The position numbers and the translations under genes are program-made. A DNA stretch of 7,489 nt from Clostridia bacterium (GTDB lineage: Bacteria > Bacillota > Clostridia > Oscillospirales > CAG-272), in contig CAAEBS010000051.1 of assembly GCA_900754175.1 (NCBI GenBank), positions 1 through 7,489 on the forward strand. Direction: 5' to 3'. Below the pieces are notes generated by a model that was not told the DNA's origin, searched no databases, and was given only the letters and a program-made list of their open reading frames with translations. Below are positions 6,480-7,489 of this stretch, piece after piece (the first letter of the stretch is position 1; each line of letters starts with the position of its first letter).

Positions 6480-7277
6480 TCAATCCTTCTGATTTTCGAC
6501 CTGCTTTACCTGTTCAGGCTTGATATGACCGGTCGTTTCGATAATCTTTGCCCCAAAATCGTGAATGGCGGCGGGAAGCTCGGCAGGGTCTGAAAGGATC
6601 CAGATGCCCACCTCGCCGTATTCCGCAACTCTTTGGCAGACCTCCCTGGTCGCCTTGGTGCCCTTGAACCACCCGGTCATCTTGTTGTCAAAGCAGACCC
6701 AGATCGTCAGCCGGTGCCCCTTTGCAATTGCCGCAACCTCTGCAAGACGTGCGGAGGTAAGGTCGCCGCCGTCATAGTGCAACTCGCACGCAGGAAATCT
6801 TTCTGCCACGATGCGGAGATTTTCCGGCTGAGCACAGGTAAAGCCAACCTTTACCGTGTTGCCACGGCGCTCCACTTCATCCAGCAGTTTTTCCCGGATC
6901 TCCTCCGGAAACTTCTCCCAGCAGTTGTCGATCTTCAGCGGCATACCGGTTGCGGCGGCAAAATCCAGCGCCTGCGTCAGAGTGGGAATCCGCTCTCCAC
7001 GGAATTCCTCGCCTTTCCAAAGCCCGACGTCAATTTCCTTCGCCTGTGCCAGCGTCAGCTCCCGGATCTCCAGCCCCTCCGGCAGACTTTCGCCCGCATC
7101 GGTCCTGCCGGTACGGTTTACCGTTTTGTCGTGGAGAATCACCAGTTCCCCGTCCTTCGTGTATTTGGGGTCACATTCCACTATGTCGTACCCTTCCCGC
7201 ACCGAAGCTTCAAATGCGGCAAGTGTGTTTTCCGGATATTCCGAGCTGACGCCCCGGTGTGCCTGTAATCTGATCAT
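6480..7277 (-). CDS. Glycerophosphodiester phosphodiesterase, cytoplasmic
   Basis: A 265-residue GDPD-family enzyme that hydrolyses glycerophosphodiesters to glycerol-3-phosphate and an alcohol. With no signal peptide it should act in the cytoplasm, like UgpQ. The catalytic set is visible: His7-Arg8 in AHRG, PENT at 15-18, Glu34 and Asp36 in VECD, and His49-Asp50 in VILHD, followed by NRTGRT. The TIM-barrel ends with an IIETTGHIKPE motif (245-255). The ATG at 7277 is chosen because AAAGGAGAAG precedes it closely. An in-frame ATG at 7310 lies in the loop of a leader hairpin, and a longer reading to 7376 would run through the promoter. It has its own promoter and no obvious tie to the sugar-nucleotide genes downstream; the gap to the kinase is 85 bp. 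It may recycle phospholipid or teichoic-acid-type head groups. Confidence 0.92.
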   Translation of the reverse strand: MIRLQAHRGVSSEYPENTLAAFEASVREGYDIVECDPKYTKDGELVILHDKTVNRTGRTDAGESLPEGLEIRELTLAQAKEIDVGLWKGEEFRGERIPTLTQALDFAAATGMPLKIDNCWEKFPEEIREKLLDEVERRGNTVKVGFTCAQPENLRIVAERFPACELHYDGGDLTSARLAEVAAIAKGHRLTIWVCFDNKMTGWFKGTKATREVCQRVAEYGEVGIWILSDPAELPAAIHDFGAKIIETTGHIKPEQVKQVENQKD

Positions 7278-7300
7278 TTTTTCTTCTCCTTTATTCTGTC

Positions 7301-7318
7301 CGACCGGCATTCCGGTCG
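7301..7318 (-). promoter_or_regulatory. Leader hairpin upstream of the phosphodiesterase
   Basis: In the predicted 5' leader, CGACCGG, a four-base loop AATG, and CCGGTCG form a perfect 7-bp GC-rich stem starting about 8 bases after the expected transcription start. The ribosome binding site lies downstream, outside the stem. It may stabilise the 5' end of the mRNA. Read on the plus strand it is followed by seven T and would resemble a terminator, but no plus-strand gene ends here. Confidence 0.55.
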
Positions 7319-7332
7319 TTTTTTTCCTCCTT

Positions 7333-7361
7333 ATTATATAAGATATCCTCTGGTTTGTCAA
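7333..7361 (-). promoter_or_regulatory. Consensus sigma-A promoter of the phosphodiesterase
   Basis: Perfect TTGACA (7361-7356) and perfect TATAAT (7338-7333) are separated by 17 bp. The expected transcription start is near 7326, giving a leader of about 49 bases that carries a hairpin and the AAAGGAGAAG ribosome binding site. Confidence 0.88.
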
Positions 7362-7378
7362 GAAAGAATTCCGCAAAA

Positions 7379-7419
7379 GGGGGTGTTAAAAAACTCATTT
7401 TGAGTTTTTTAACACCCCC
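7379..7419. repeat. Perfect 19-bp inverted repeat, possible terminator
   Basis: Arms GGGGGTGTTAAAAAACTCA (7379-7397) and TGAGTTTTTTAACACCCCC (7401-7419) flank a three-base loop without a single mismatch. On the minus strand the stem is followed by TTTT and then GCGG, so it could terminate transcription of a gene beyond the right edge. The inner A6/T6 tracts could also act in both directions. It sits 18 bp upstream of the phosphodiesterase -35 box and may be part of a dispersed intergenic repeat together with the GC hairpin to its right. Confidence 0.6.
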
Positions 7420-7433
7420 GACGACATTGGTCT

Positions 7434-7452
7434 CGGCGGCTAAACGCCGCCG
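7434..7452. repeat. GC-rich hairpin
   Basis: CGGCGGC, a five-base loop TAAAC, and GCCGCCG form a perfect 7-bp stem. On the plus strand it is followed by TTTT, a weak terminator shape. No gene can be assigned to the 70 bp between the large inverted repeat and the window end; this stem is the only structure seen there. Confidence 0.45.
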
Positions 7453-7489
7453 TTTTGCCACTAAAAAGTCAAAAAGACAAGTCATAGGC

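Noticed and set aside
7301..7325. Plus-strand intrinsic terminator (GC stem followed by seven T)
   Set aside because: The shape is good, but no plus-strand gene precedes it; the same bases are better read as a leader hairpin of the minus-strand gene.
7291..7485. A minus-strand frame of 64 codons at the right end
   Set aside because: It runs through two hairpins, the phosphodiesterase promoter and the leader. No ribosome binding site is visible and the composition looks like translated intergenic repeat.

Overview
The window looks like a piece of a Firmicutes (Clostridia, probably gut Oscillospirales or Lachnospirales) chromosome. Evidence for this is that all genes lie on one strand, the ribosome binding sites are AGGAG-type, two promoters match the sigma-A consensus exactly, the UDP-glucose dehydrogenase is of the short Gram-positive type, and the intergenic repeats are hairpin-rich. 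The genus cannot be set from the sequence alone.

All seven supported genes are on the minus strand, so transcription runs from high to low coordinates. From right to left: (1) 7278-7489 is non-coding, with a perfect 19-bp inverted repeat, a GC-rich hairpin, a consensus promoter and a leader hairpin. (2) 6480-7277 is a cytoplasmic glycerophosphodiester phosphodiesterase. (3) 6395-6479 holds a second consensus promoter whose -35 box lies in a perfect 10-bp-arm palindrome. (4) 4967-6394 is a sugar-1-kinase of the galactokinase superfamily with a DNA-binding helix-turn-helix fused to its N-terminus. Its active-site motif resembles plant galacturonokinase more than galactokinase. (5) 4764-4992 is a tandem array of a hairpin repeat with a period of about 79 bp, and its last copy encodes the C-terminus and stop of the kinase. 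(6) 1-4704 is a compact operon: sugar-1-phosphate nucleotidyltransferase, glyoxalase-fold (VOC) protein, UDP-glucuronate 4-epimerase, UDP-glucose 6-dehydrogenase, and a protein of the uncharacterised nucleotidyltransferase family NTP_transf_5.

Read together, the cluster suggests two converging routes to UDP-galacturonate. The de novo route is UDP-glucose to UDP-glucuronate (dehydrogenase) to UDP-galacturonate (4-epimerase). The proposed salvage route is galacturonate to galacturonate-1-phosphate (kinase), then to UDP-galacturonate (nucleotidyltransferase). The product would serve capsule or exopolysaccharide synthesis. The de novo route is well supported by motifs. The salvage route is inference from the kinase motif and gene order. 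The most unusual points are the DNA-binding domain fused to the kinase and the perfect operator-like palindrome just upstream of that same gene, which together suggest a self-regulating enzyme.
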